Shown: positions 45,659 through 55,250 of the stretch, piece after piece
Numbering within the stretch: position 1 is the first letter of the stretch
How the letters are laid out: each line of letters starts with the position of its first letter
NCBI GenBank assembly: GCA_034190085.1
Contig: JAXHTS010000048.1
Location: 38,896-102,895 of the forward strand
Source of the DNA: Spirochaetota bacterium
GTDB lineage: Bacteria; Spirochaetota; UBA4802; JAFGDQ01
Length of the DNA stretch: 64,000 nucleotides
Reading direction: 5' to 3'
The notes under the pieces: generated by a model
The model's database searches: none
What the model was told of the DNA's origin: nothing
The model's input: the letters and a program-made list of their open reading frames with translations, nothing else
Translations under genes and position numbers: made by a program

Positions 45659-46189
45659 TCAATTGACAATAATCTCTCGAAAATAAACTTCCTTAATTTT
45701 ACCTGCAATAAGTATAACATTAACATGAGCCTTAATCTCTTCAGCAAGGTTTATTTTATCCTCAACAGAATCCAACTCATCGTATCCCTTACCACTTAAG
45801 ATAATATTTATTATATGACGAATCTGCACGCTCCTTCTCACAAGCTCTGCATTCAACTCAATATTCTCCTCATATCCCAAAGATACAGTTGCTTTGACAA
45901 AATGTGGCTCCTTATCCCTCGTTGTAGCCGAAAAGGTTGGGATATCGAAATGTGCAAGTGGTGGCGGCGGGGGTGCTACTACAATGGCCTGTTCCCTCTC
46001 ATATTTCATTTCCTGGACATATTTGGTAACGAGATAAGAAACCCCAATCACAATAAATAATAATAATATTGCCCCTATGCCATAGAGTAATATTTTTATT
46101 AGCTTCGATGGAGATGCGCTAGCAACAGCCTCTTCAACAGATTCACCCTCCTCTTCCGCAATAACATCTACGCTCTCTTCATCTCCCAT
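45659..46189 (-). CDS. fliL: Flagellar basal body protein FliL
   Basis: A 176-residue single-pass membrane protein. An acidic N-terminus is followed by a TM helix (about 31-54) and a periplasmic domain with VKATVSLGYEENIELNAELV and the C-terminal IKEVYFREIIVN, typical of FliL. It associates with the stator. It begins a transcriptional block separated from motB by a 306-bp gap. Confidence 0.9.
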   Translation of the reverse strand: MGDEESVDVIAEEEGESVEEAVASASPSKLIKILLYGIGAILLLFIVIGVSYLVTKYVQEMKYEREQAIVVAPPPPPLAHFDIPTFSATTRDKEPHFVKATVSLGYEENIELNAELVRRSVQIRHIINIILSGKGYDELDSVEDKINLAEEIKAHVNVILIAGKIKEVYFREIIVN

Positions 46190-46495
46190 GATCTATTCCA
46201 CATATAACCATTGATTGATATAACACCAGCTTAGCCTCCAGGCTAGCCTCTCTACTTAAGGAATAGGACTCCCCTAATTCATGATTAAGGGATCCATAAA
46301 AATTTCTAAATAAAATTAATATTTTGTCTACAACGCTATTACAGCAATTATTATATGTCAATTATTTTTTTTTGTTTAAATAATGTTGTGTGCTAAACAT
46401 ATGGATATGTATCGCATCTAAAAATAGATGCGACTATTTTCATTTCTCCAAATATAATTTAATATCCACGTTACTTCCGACTTAGGGATTTAGCG
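46190..46495. other. Gap between motB and fliL with a hairpin
   Basis: A 306-bp gene-poor interval. It contains an 8-bp perfect stem TCGCATCT/AGATGCGA at 46412-46433 with a 6-nt AT loop, about 60 bp past the motB stop. It could end the motAB transcript, though no clean T-run follows on the minus strand. The remainder shows no gene; a promoter for fliL may lie here. Confidence 0.45.
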
Positions 46496-47278
46496 CTATC
46501 TCCATTCCTCATCAGGAAGGGGCCTATTTATCCTATCGCTCTTACTCGCCTCTAATCCCTTATCCCTTACAATTATTATATCGACACGCCTATTATAAGC
46601 CCTGCCTTCAGGAATATTATTATCATCAATTGGTCGAAATTGACCATATGCGACTGATGATATTTGCTTGGGATTTATGCCCTCTTCATCTGCGAGATAA
46701 CGTAAAACACTCAGACTCCTTGCTGAAGACAGCTCCCAATTGGTCTCATAGCCCTCCCGTACACCCTGTGGCGGTATTGGCCTATTATCAGTATGCCCTT
46801 CGATCCTAACAAAATTTGGAATTGAATTAACAATGGTTCCGACCTTTTTTAACACACCCCTTGAGTTCTCGCTCAACCTTGCACTGCCAGGGGCGAAATA
46901 GGCATCGCCTGAAAGAGTAATCACCAAACCCCTTTCATCCTCCATTACCCTTACCTTCTTAGCCTGAATCTCTGGTTTAAAGGCCTCAATCGCTCTTTTC
47001 AAGCTCCTTGCTAAGGCTCTACCCTGTTCACTGGATGGTAGATTTTGAATATTCATTCCTAATTCCTCAAGTTTACCCTTGGATAATGAAAATCCTCCAG
47101 TAAACATCCCCAAAGATCCGCGAAATGACGACAGAACGAGAAAAAAATCCTTTGCGCTAATATCAGCGATATTAAACATCAGAATAAAAAATGTTAAAAG
47201 GAGGGTGGTCATATCCCCATAGGTCATCATCCATGCTGGGGAGCCAGCCTTTGCCTTTTTTTCCTTCTTTTTTATCAC
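46496..47278 (-). CDS. motB: Flagellar stator protein MotB
   Basis: A 260-residue stator component. The single TM helix carries the proton-binding Asp22 (MMTYGDMTTLLLTFF); the C-terminal OmpA-like peptidoglycan-binding domain has VRIEGHTDNRPI and NWELSSARSLSVLRYL. It overlaps motA by 4 bp. Confidence 0.95.
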   Translation of the reverse strand: MIKKKEKKAKAGSPAWMMTYGDMTTLLLTFFILMFNIADISAKDFFLVLSSFRGSLGMFTGGFSLSKGKLEELGMNIQNLPSSEQGRALARSLKRAIEAFKPEIQAKKVRVMEDERGLVITLSGDAYFAPGSARLSENSRGVLKKVGTIVNSIPNFVRIEGHTDNRPIPPQGVREGYETNWELSSARSLSVLRYLADEEGINPKQISSVAYGQFRPIDDNNIPEGRAYNRRVDIIIVRDKGLEASKSDRINRPLPDEEWR

Positions 47279-48054
47279 TCTCCTACCTCAGTTGATATGG
47301 CTTCCCTCTTAGCGGGCTCAAGGAAAGAAATCAGCTTATCCTTTACAATTCGAGGATTATCACCGGACTGAATTGAAAGAGTACCCTCAACCATAATAAG
47401 CTTCAATAAAACCTCTTCATTTCCCACAAGCTCAAGTTTATTGGCTATAGGCTGCATAATAAGATTAGCTACAATCGCTCCATACAGTGTTGTAATTAAA
47501 GCAGCCGACATACCAGGACCAATAGCTGACTTATCCTCAATATTTACAAGCATGAGTATCAAACCCATCAGGGTACCGATCATACCAAATGCAGGAGCAA
47601 ATAAAGCCCAGTCCTCAAAAATCTTTCTCATCTCATCGTGCCTGGACATTATATTCTCCAGTTCCGTCTCCATTATTCTCCTTACCAACTCAGGATCAGT
47701 GCCATCAACAACAAGCTGTATTCCCTTTCTTAAGAATGGGTCATCAACCTCATCGAGATCATCCTCAAGCGCAAGCAATCCTTCCCTTCTTGCCTTCTCG
47801 GAAAAGGATACAAGTGTTATTATCAGTTCATCGGGATTTGATGCGGGTGAGAAGAATGTAAAACGTGCAACACTCCAGATTCTCAGTATCCTTGCCAAGG
47901 GATTTGATATACAGAGAGCCGAAAACGAACCTCCAATGGTAATCATAACGGACGCTGGATCTATAAACATCGCAGGATTACCCTTTGCAAATACAATCCC
48001 CAATGCAATAAAGACAAATCCTCCTATTAGACCACCAATGGTTCCTATATCCAT
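47275..48054 (-). CDS. motA: Flagellar stator protein MotA
   Basis: A 259-residue protein with four TM helices and the typical start IGTIGGLIGGFVFIALGI; the cytoplasmic loop is rich in charged residues, and the last helices have PAFGMIGTLMGLILMLVN and YGAIVANLIMQPIA. With MotB it forms the ion channel that drives the periplasmic flagella. GGAG lies 7 nt before the ATG. Confidence 0.96.
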   Translation of the reverse strand: MDIGTIGGLIGGFVFIALGIVFAKGNPAMFIDPASVMITIGGSFSALCISNPLARILRIWSVARFTFFSPASNPDELIITLVSFSEKARREGLLALEDDLDEVDDPFLRKGIQLVVDGTDPELVRRIMETELENIMSRHDEMRKIFEDWALFAPAFGMIGTLMGLILMLVNIEDKSAIGPGMSAALITTLYGAIVANLIMQPIANKLELVGNEEVLLKLIMVEGTLSIQSGDNPRIVKDKLISFLEPAKREAISTEVGE

Positions 48055-48456
48055 ACATTTACTCCATTATTTCTAAAATCAACTTCTAACAACCGCTAAT
48101 AATAATCAATCTTGGATAATAATTTAACGATTATGTTATAAATATACTGACACCCTTATTCTTTTATCGGTAAGACTCAGTAATTTACTAAATACTATAA
48201 TTCATGAATTAAGGAGGAATAAACTCGAAATAGGCTTCAATCCTCACCCTTGTCTTCCTAGCCAATAGTGTTATCAATCAATAGAAGTTCATTTAAATTA
48301 TAAGCCAAGGGTATCCGCTCTGTAATATTGTTTATAAAAGCGCCTATTTTCGAATAGTTTTGGAAGTGAAGAAAGAAGCAGCTTAGTCGAAGGTCTATGC
48401 AATATGTAGGGCATAATATTGTTTTCTCAATCCCACATACATCTAAAGGCATCACC
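48055..48456. other. Upstream region of motA with a sigma-28-like -10 element
   Basis: About 400 bp between motA and the TPR gene. On the minus strand ACCGATAA (48164-48171) matches 7 of 8 positions of the sigma-28 -10 box, but no good TAAA lies 15 bp upstream of it. An 82-codon frame at 48258-48506 overlaps the end of the TPR gene and is not credible. Nothing else is recognised. Confidence 0.35.
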
Positions 48457-50838
48457 CTATTCAGATTTATTCTTCTTAAGCATGTTGATGATATTATGAA
48501 TATCATCAGCCTTCGGATGATCAGGCTTCATTGATAATAGCTTTCTGAAATGATATATTGCCTTTTTCTTATTCTTGATCTTTCTATAATAGATTGTTCC
48601 AAGCTCTTCGTGAGCCTCTGGAAGCTTTTTGTTAATCTTTACCGCCCTTTCAAAGGACTTGGCTGCGTCGCTGTATCTACCCTTATCCTTATAGGTCATG
48701 CCAAGAAAGAAGTGTGCTTTAGAGTTCACCGGTTTAATATTTATTGCGGTATTGTACTCCTCAATCGCCTCATCATACATCTTCGATTCCCGATAGGCCT
48801 TGCCAAGGTTGAAGTGAGCGTCAAAGGATTTTGGATTGTTTATGGTGGCATTCTTGTATTGCTCAATCGCCTTATCATAGAGCTTGTTTTGCGAATATAT
48901 AGCCCCAAGATTTATATATGCCTTTGTATAATTTGGATTTACGGTTATCGCCCTTGAGTAATATTCAATGGCTTTATCGTCATTATCGTATGCTTCGTAA
49001 GCCTTTCCAAGCTCATATAGAGTCGCATGATCATCATTTTTTAATTCTAGCGCTCTATTATAAAAGCTTATACCCTCTGCATATTTTTTCTTTAATGAAT
49101 GGATCAATCCTAGATTATAAAAGGCTTGAAAATATTCCGGATCCTTTTCAATTGTCTTGTTATAAAAGAGAATCGCATTATTGTATGACTTCATCTCATG
49201 ATAGGTCTCGGCAATTTTAAAGAGCGTGTCAGCGTTATTCGGACGGAGTCCATTATCCTTTGTAAAATAATCCAGCGCAACCTTATAGTTTTTGCTCTTC
49301 AGATAGATGTTTCCTAAATTGAAATATGCCCTGTCCAATTTTGGATCCTGTTTGATGGAGGTCTTAAAATCTCTTATCGCCTGCCTCCTATCTCTTAATT
49401 TATTATATACTAGACCTCTCGAATAGTATGCTTTTGGAAAATGTGGCTGAAAACGAATAGCATTGCGAAAGGACTTGTTTGCTGATTTATATTTTTCTTC
49501 CAGATAATAGATGAGGCCTAATCTGTAATGTGCATCCCCATTCTTGGGATTAGATATAATGGTATTCTTAAAGTGTCTTTTCGCCTCTTCATTCATTCCA
49601 TTATGATAATATATTCTGCCCAACCAGTAATTAGAATGCTCATCATTTTTGTCGATATCAACCGCCTTCAGGTAGGCATTGATGGAATTATCATAATCCC
49701 TCTCCTTTCTATATTTATCCCCTAACTCCCTCCATTTATCGACCTTTGATTTCCTATCCCTCTTTTTGTTCATTAAATTAGTAAGCTGTTCATTTAAATC
49801 ATCAATCTGGATCTCCTTCTTTATCTCCTTTTTAGCCGGCTTTTCAACGACTGGCTTAGAAACCTTCCTAGCCCTTTTGGCAAGCATCTTGCCTTTCTTC
49901 AACATTTTACGAGCTTTTGCGTATTTTCTCTTTAAATTCTTACCTCTGGGATTGTATTTAAGCGCTTTTTTGTAATACTTAACAGCATTATCGTAATCCC
50001 CTATCTTTGCATAGATATCCCCAAGACGTTCATATGCCTTTGCGTCTCTTGGATTGACTTTAGTCGCCTTCTTAAATGAAGCAATTGAATCATCTATTCT
50101 GTCTAACCTGATATTCGCCTCTCCCTGGCCTCTGTAATACTTGGATCTATTTGGATTTAATGAGATCGCTTTATCATAGTTTGATTTGGCCTTCTTATAT
50201 TTCCTGGCGCTATGATAGATATTTCCGAGATTATAGTATCCTTCAGGATCATTTGGATTTGCCTTTATTCCCTTTTTAATAATCGAGATGGCCCCCTTAA
50301 TGTCTCCCTTCTTTAATCGCTGTTTGGCTATGTTCCAATAGCTCTCCGGGTCCTCAGGGGCGACCTCCTGAGCCATCATATATTCACGTAATGCCTGACT
50401 AATCTTCTCCTGTTCATCATACATATTGCCAAGCTTGTTATATGCCGCTGCATATTTGGGATAGGCCTTCTTGGCGCGTGTAAATGTTTTGGCTGCCTTC
50501 TCATAATCGCCCTTTAGGGCATAGGCATGTCCGAGTTTATTTAATGCCGGGTAATTATTGGGGTCAATCTCTAGGGCGCGGTTATAGTACTCGATTGCCT
50601 TATCGATATCGCCGATCTCCTTATAAAGATCCCCAATTTTTATAAGTATTTCAGTGTTATTGGGATCAGTATCCAGGAGTTTATTATAGATACTAATCTG
50701 CTTTTGGCGAAGATCAACTCCCTCACTTATTTGATCACCGCGTTCATAAAAGAATTGATAATAGCCAAAAAATAGTAAGAGAATCAAAGCGGTAATACCG
50801 CCATATTTAATAACTCGATCTCTATTATAATACGTCAT
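48457..50838 (-). CDS. Membrane-anchored TPR-repeat protein
   Basis: About 793 residues. One TM helix near the start (about 12-30) is followed by some 18-20 tetratricopeptide repeats in two blocks (about 40-300 and 365-790), separated by a very basic linker (KRKYAKARKMLKKGKMLAKR... KKEIKKEIQ). Most repeats end with the DPNNxxAL/NPNxxxAY pattern. TPR arrays bind other proteins; the partner is unknown. ATG 50838 has GGAGG 9 nt upstream; TTG 50856 would overlap that signal. It lies 18 bp downstream of another TPR gene. Confidence 0.85.
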   Translation of the reverse strand: MTYYNRDRVIKYGGITALILLLFFGYYQFFYERGDQISEGVDLRQKQISIYNKLLDTDPNNTEILIKIGDLYKEIGDIDKAIEYYNRALEIDPNNYPALNKLGHAYALKGDYEKAAKTFTRAKKAYPKYAAAYNKLGNMYDEQEKISQALREYMMAQEVAPEDPESYWNIAKQRLKKGDIKGAISIIKKGIKANPNDPEGYYNLGNIYHSARKYKKAKSNYDKAISLNPNRSKYYRGQGEANIRLDRIDDSIASFKKATKVNPRDAKAYERLGDIYAKIGDYDNAVKYYKKALKYNPRGKNLKRKYAKARKMLKKGKMLAKRARKVSKPVVEKPAKKEIKKEIQIDDLNEQLTNLMNKKRDRKSKVDKWRELGDKYRKERDYDNSINAYLKAVDIDKNDEHSNYWLGRIYYHNGMNEEAKRHFKNTIISNPKNGDAHYRLGLIYYLEEKYKSANKSFRNAIRFQPHFPKAYYSRGLVYNKLRDRRQAIRDFKTSIKQDPKLDRAYFNLGNIYLKSKNYKVALDYFTKDNGLRPNNADTLFKIAETYHEMKSYNNAILFYNKTIEKDPEYFQAFYNLGLIHSLKKKYAEGISFYNRALELKNDDHATLYELGKAYEAYDNDDKAIEYYSRAITVNPNYTKAYINLGAIYSQNKLYDKAIEQYKNATINNPKSFDAHFNLGKAYRESKMYDEAIEEYNTAINIKPVNSKAHFFLGMTYKDKGRYSDAAKSFERAVKINKKLPEAHEELGTIYYRKIKNKKKAIYHFRKLLSMKPDHPKADDIHNIINMLKKNKSE

Positions 50839-50856
50839 GAGAGAATCCCTCCACAA

Positions 50857-51573
50857 TTACAGATCATCGTCCTTGTATATGCCCTCAAGCTTCTGTTTTG
50901 TCTTTTTCGACTCATGATCCGCCTTTTTTTCCTTAGCCCTTCGTTCCACATCCACCAACACCTCGCCGCCAAGATGAAGAGCCTCCTCTATTGATATCTC
51001 GCTACCAATAGGAGGTATAACGAAATTCGGATCTTTTAATAACTCAACTGCCCTTCTAATCTTTTCATATTGGGAGTCCTCAGGAGCGATCTCCAAAAAG
51101 GTTTCCCAATTCTTAATTGTATTATCCTTATCCCGAATCAGCATCAGGTAGGATAATCCAACATGATAAAAGGCAAATTTAAGGTTTGGATTTAACTTAT
51201 AGGATTTTTCAAAATTTACAATCGCCTGATCACCTATCTTTTTATAATAGTAGACTTGGCCAATCCTATAATAGTTTTCAGCAATATTGGGATTGATATC
51301 TAATGATTTTCTATATAGCTTTAGTGCCCCATCATATCTGTTTTTGTTAAAGAAAATATCGCCGAGATAAGAATATGCCAACTCATTTTCAGGATTATTC
51401 TTCAATTCTTCCTGAAAAAGGAGTTCCGCCATCTCAAACTTCTTCTGATAAAAATATCTTATAGCTTTTTGAAATACTGGATTATCTCTCTTCTCTTCGC
51501 CAAGGGGAGATACCGGACTCTCTGTATAGAGAATTACAGAAGATAGCAATGATAATAATAGAACTGCCTTCAT
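50857..51573 (-). CDS. Exported TPR protein
   Basis: A 238-residue protein with a signal peptide (MKAVLLLSLLSSVILYTES) and three to four TPRs (about 33-150), then a charged C-terminal tail. It probably acts in the periplasm. It is transcribed first in a two-gene unit with the larger TPR protein, so the two may work together across the inner membrane; that is inference. AGG lies 9 nt before ATG. Confidence 0.8.
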   Translation of the reverse strand: MKAVLLLSLLSSVILYTESPVSPLGEEKRDNPVFQKAIRYFYQKKFEMAELLFQEELKNNPENELAYSYLGDIFFNKNRYDGALKLYRKSLDINPNIAENYYRIGQVYYYKKIGDQAIVNFEKSYKLNPNLKFAFYHVGLSYLMLIRDKDNTIKNWETFLEIAPEDSQYEKIRRAVELLKDPNFVIPPIGSEISIEEALHLGGEVLVDVERRAKEKKADHESKKTKQKLEGIYKDDDL

Positions 51574-51891
51574 ATAATTATACCTAACATGAATCTATTT
51601 TATTATATCGACATCCTTTTTATATATTGCATCGGATTTTTATAGTTTTCAACAAACTTATAACATTGCAGTAGATTTTTTTTCAACCAATTTCTGGATA
51701 AACATCCCATTTAATAAATTCTTATTGAACAATATACATTCCTGGAAAATGAATGGTTATCAAATTCTATGCTAATGAAATAGATCATGATATATCCCTT
51801 ATAGCATGAGGAATACATTTACATGGCATTATTTCTAAAGGAAGAAAGAATTTTCATAACTTCTGCTATCCAGTGAGATTACTATACCATC
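51574..51891. other. Divergent intergenic region
   Basis: About 320 AT-rich bases between the divergent TPR and HD-domain genes. No coding frame, RNA or strong inverted repeat is seen; promoters for both sides must lie here. Confidence 0.4.
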
Positions 51892-52557
51892 ATGGCGACC
51901 TATCCTGCACAATTTGAGGAAAAAATCATTGAGAGCAGCATTCTCTTTGCGAAAGAGAGGATGAAGAATCTACGTCCCAGTCATGGATGGGATCATGTTC
52001 AAAGGGTTCTTTCCCTTTCAAAAAAAATTGCCCTGATTGAAAAAGCGGATTTTTTTATCATTGAAGTCTCAACGATTCTGCATGATATCGCAAGAGAGAT
52101 TGAAGATAATACCGGTGGCGATCTATGTCATGCAGAACTTGGAAGCAGAATAGCATATGATTTCCTTCTAAAGGAGGGTCTTGATGAGGATAGGGCAAAA
52201 AAAATTACTCATTGCATTAAGACTCACAGATTTAGGAACAATGAAACCCCCAATTCAATTGAAGCGAAAATTCTGTATGATGCTGACAAACTCGACTCAA
52301 TTGGCGCGATAGGCATTGGACGAGCATTTCTCTTTTCAGGTGAAATTGGCGCAAGGCTCCATAATTCAGACATAGATATACTCACCACAACCGCCTATAC
52401 TGAAGAAGATACCGCCTATAGGGAGTATATTGTAAAACTGCAATATATTATTCAGAATATGCTTACAGATGAGGGGAGAAGATTGGCCCAGGGTAGGCAC
52501 AATTTTATGACTATTTTTTTTAATCGTCTAAAAGCTGAGGTCAGTTGCATAGAGTAA
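51892..52557 (+). CDS. HD-domain hydrolase (YedJ-like)
   Basis: A 221-residue phosphohydrolase of the HD superfamily with HGWDHVQRVLSLSKKIA, the metal-binding pair in ILHDIARE, HCIKTHRFR and the downstream Asp in LYDADKLDSIGAIGIGRAF. The last block is typical of the YedJ/YpgQ type. The substrate cannot be told; nucleotide phosphates are known for relatives. No Shine-Dalgarno precedes the ATG. The tRNA-Gly gene follows on the same strand. Confidence 0.88.
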   Translation: MATYPAQFEEKIIESSILFAKERMKNLRPSHGWDHVQRVLSLSKKIALIEKADFFIIEVSTILHDIAREIEDNTGGDLCHAELGSRIAYDFLLKEGLDEDRAKKITHCIKTHRFRNNETPNSIEAKILYDADKLDSIGAIGIGRAFLFSGEIGARLHNSDIDILTTTAYTEEDTAYREYIVKLQYIIQNMLTDEGRRLAQGRHNFMTIFFNRLKAEVSCIE

Positions 52558-52678
52558 AGATAATTCACACAAACAAGTCCTTAATTCATTCACCCTAATC
52601 TAAATGTTATGAAAGGAATACTACATTTTTTTACTTGACTCACTCCGCATATCTACTACAATCATGACAATATCGAAT

Positions 52679-52749
52679 GCGGGTGTAATTCAGTGGTAGA
52701 ATTCCAGCCTTCCAAGCTGGTAGCGTGGGTTCGATTCCCATCACCCGCT
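52679..52749 (+). tRNA. tRNA-Gly (anticodon TCC)
   Basis: 71 nt. The acceptor stem GCGGGTG/CACCCGC pairs fully with discriminator T and no encoded CCA. The D-arm is short, the anticodon arm is CCAGC-CTTCCAA-GCTGG with anticodon TCC, and the T-arm is GTGGG-TTCGATT-CCCAT (one G-T pair). It reads GGA/GGG codons. The next gene starts one base after it. Confidence 0.96.
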
Positions 52750-52750
52750 A

Positions 52751-53884
52751 ATGAAAACGAATGAACCGGTGAGCAATATAATCAAAAAAGAAGAAGATGT
52801 AAAGACATATAACAGAATTAAAATTATAATAAACATTTTTGACCTAGTATTCAATATTATATTTATTACCCTCCTAGCCTTTAGTGGAATTTCACAATAC
52901 ATCCTTGGTCATATTGAAGTATACTCGCAAAACCCCTACATTCAATTTTTACTTTTCCTCTTCGTTGTCGGCCTCATAGCTGCCTTAATAGACTTCCCCA
53001 TCGATCTCTACTCAAGCTATTTCCTTGAGCATCGATACGGATTATCAAACCAGAACATCTTCAATTGGTTAATCGAAAGAATGAAGTCGCTTATAGTAGG
53101 CGTTTCCCTTGGCATACCTGTTTCGCTTATATTTTACTATCTCTTAAGGATAAGTGGAGATAATTGGTGGCTCTTCTTCGGAATATTCGTATTCATTTTT
53201 GCTATACTTCTAGCAAGAATCGCTCCAATACTTATTTTTCCCATTTTCTATAAATATAAACAACTAGATAACGATGCACTTAAGGAGAGGATATTTGGAA
53301 TCATAAAGAAATATAACATCGGGATCAAGGGGATATACACCTTCGATATGAGCAAGGATACCAAAAAGGCCAATGCTGGATTTACGGGGATTGGTAAGAG
53401 TAAAAGAATAATTATCAGTGACACCCTAATTGACAACTTCACACTGGATGAGATTGAAATAATATTTGCCCATGAACTTGGTCATTATATAAAAAGACAT
53501 ATTGTAAAGAGCATATTCTTTAGCGGAACTATAATCTTTCTCTCTTTCTATATATGTGGAATTCTATATTCCAAGACAATATCTATCTATGGGCTTGATC
53601 ATTCCTATGATATTGCCGCAATTCCAATCTTATTCTTCTATCTTTCCCTATTCAGCCTGGTTCTAATGCCAATAACGAATATTATTTCAAGGAGGTTTGA
53701 GAGGGAGGCTGATCTCTTTGCTATTCAATTAATCGGAAAGAATGAGCCCTTTATCTCAAGCATGGAAAGGCTCGCTGAGTTAAATCTGACAGACAAGGAA
53801 CCAAATAAAATAATAGAATTCCTTTTTTATAGTCACCCCTCAATAAAAAAGAGGATTGAGTTCGGAAGGAATGTCATTATATAG
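52751..53884 (+). CDS. M48 family membrane zinc endopeptidase (Ste24-like)
   Basis: A 377-residue integral membrane protease with about seven TM helices. The active site is HELGH (IIFAHELGHYIKRHIVKS), with the third zinc ligand in RRFEREADLFAI. The architecture of long TM hairpins before HExxH is that of Ste24/CAAX-protease-type M48A. The ATG lies one base after tRNA-Gly, so there is no room for a Shine-Dalgarno; GTG 52769 in frame is an alternative. It may be read from the processed tRNA transcript. Confidence 0.9.
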   Translation: MKTNEPVSNIIKKEEDVKTYNRIKIIINIFDLVFNIIFITLLAFSGISQYILGHIEVYSQNPYIQFLLFLFVVGLIAALIDFPIDLYSSYFLEHRYGLSNQNIFNWLIERMKSLIVGVSLGIPVSLIFYYLLRISGDNWWLFFGIFVFIFAILLARIAPILIFPIFYKYKQLDNDALKERIFGIIKKYNIGIKGIYTFDMSKDTKKANAGFTGIGKSKRIIISDTLIDNFTLDEIEIIFAHELGHYIKRHIVKSIFFSGTIIFLSFYICGILYSKTISIYGLDHSYDIAAIPILFFYLSLFSLVLMPITNIISRRFEREADLFAIQLIGKNEPFISSMERLAELNLTDKEPNKIIEFLFYSHPSIKKRIEFGRNVII

Positions 53885-53903
53885 ATAGTCTCTTGCGTTC
53901 CAG

Positions 53904-54821
53904 TCAGTTTTTAAAATATAGTCTATGATATATTGAACGTTCAAGATTGTTTATTATATCCTCATATTCACTCAAATTCGGATCCTTATCCAAGTTTATC
54001 TTAACCTTGCGAAGCATATCACGCAAAAGCAATAAATCAGATCTTTTGAATACGTTACTTTTCTCAATAACTCCCTTCAAATAAGAAAATTTGTACTTTC
54101 TAATATTTATTCGAAAATAGAAATCAACACCGTATATCTTTAGAATTCTATCAAGAGGATAGCTTTTACTCCTTGAGATATAATCAACATATTGTTTTGA
54201 ATCTACAGCCCTCTGAGATTTCTTCTCACCCTCATCTACTATGTCATCTGCCTCTTCTGTGGTCTTCTTATAATTCTTCTCAAATATATCGCTTAAATTT
54301 GCCTTACTCAATTCAATCTTTAGATGCTCTTCTTTCCACTCATCAGTAAATTCATCATATTGATTCTCCAACAATCCCTCATACTCTCCTAACATTATTG
54401 CCTTGTTCGCAATCTTCCCAATAGGCGTGTTATTCAAGCTCTTTATTATGGGGAATACTGCCTTTATTACCTGATGAATTGACAGTCTTTTATGAAATTC
54501 AGTCTCATACTGAATTATAAGCTCATTCTGGAAATAACTCTTTAAACGTTTAATTGTATCAAGGTTGGCCTCAACGTATCCCTGAACCGGAGGAGACTCA
54601 CGGAGTTTATCTTCAGCGACAATTTCAAATGTTAATATCTTATGAGAATTGTGTAGAATACCAATAATCATTTTAGCAAGATCAACTGTTATGGCTATAT
54701 TCGCAGTAATTTGATTAATAAACTCATCAGAATGAGGAATACAGTTTGGCCCCTCCACTGAATTAGCCTTGCTTATTTCCTCAAATACCTCTTCAATAAT
54801 ATTATTGATACTATTCGCCAT
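53904..54821 (-). CDS. Soluble helical protein of unknown function
   Basis: A 305-residue protein without signal peptide or TM segment, predicted mostly helical, with no motif I recognise. An N-terminal acidic helical part (1-110) and a basic C-terminal part (230-305: KYKFSYLKGVIEKSNVFKRS) stand out. GAGG lies 7 nt before ATG 54821. It is convergent with the M48 protease gene (19 bp apart) and appears monocistronic. Confidence 0.65.
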   Translation of the reverse strand: MANSINNIIEEVFEEISKANSVEGPNCIPHSDEFINQITANIAITVDLAKMIIGILHNSHKILTFEIVAEDKLRESPPVQGYVEANLDTIKRLKSYFQNELIIQYETEFHKRLSIHQVIKAVFPIIKSLNNTPIGKIANKAIMLGEYEGLLENQYDEFTDEWKEEHLKIELSKANLSDIFEKNYKKTTEEADDIVDEGEKKSQRAVDSKQYVDYISRSKSYPLDRILKIYGVDFYFRINIRKYKFSYLKGVIEKSNVFKRSDLLLLRDMLRKVKINLDKDPNLSEYEDIINNLERSIYHRLYFKN

Positions 54822-55250
54822 AGGTATTCCTCAATGACTCCATTTTCTCAATAAGATAGGTGACCAAATGTATTCACCCCTCCCAACAAGCATATCAAAC
54901 TTAATGAATATTGTGATTCATCCTGATTTCTTTCACGCTTTTATAGGATATCCCAATTCTATAATTAATGCAACTCTTTATTCTGATTTAGATAATGAGT
55001 TGAATAAATGATGGGAATAAGGTATTTATTGAACAAATCAAATCCAAAATAAATACAGGTATGCAGTATACACATTCCAAATGGATGTATCGCTTTACAT
55101 AATCCTAAAACCACCAAATTGGACTGTTTTTATGGACAATTTACATTTAATGATTTTTCTACTTGAATAATTATTATCTAAGCATAATTATGTAAGGTGA
55201 TAATTATAGTTATCAACCCTCAACAGTATTATGGAAAAGTGTATATTCCT
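54822..55250. other. Divergent intergenic region
   Basis: About 430 AT-rich bases between the unknown gene and the DsbD-like gene. No coding frame with a plausible start, no RNA and no strong palindrome was found. Confidence 0.4.

Noticed and set aside
46179-46361. 60-codon minus-strand frame before fliL
   Set aside because: It overlaps the fliL start by 11 bp, has no Shine-Dalgarno and no recognisable features; it might be a leader peptide but nothing supports it.
47441-48076. Plus-strand frame of 211 codons
   Set aside because: It is antisense to motA, which is unambiguous; the translation is Ser/Ile/Pro-rich without family features.
48258-48506. 82-codon minus-strand frame near the end of the TPR gene
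   Set aside because: It overlaps the TPR gene in another frame and its translation looks random.
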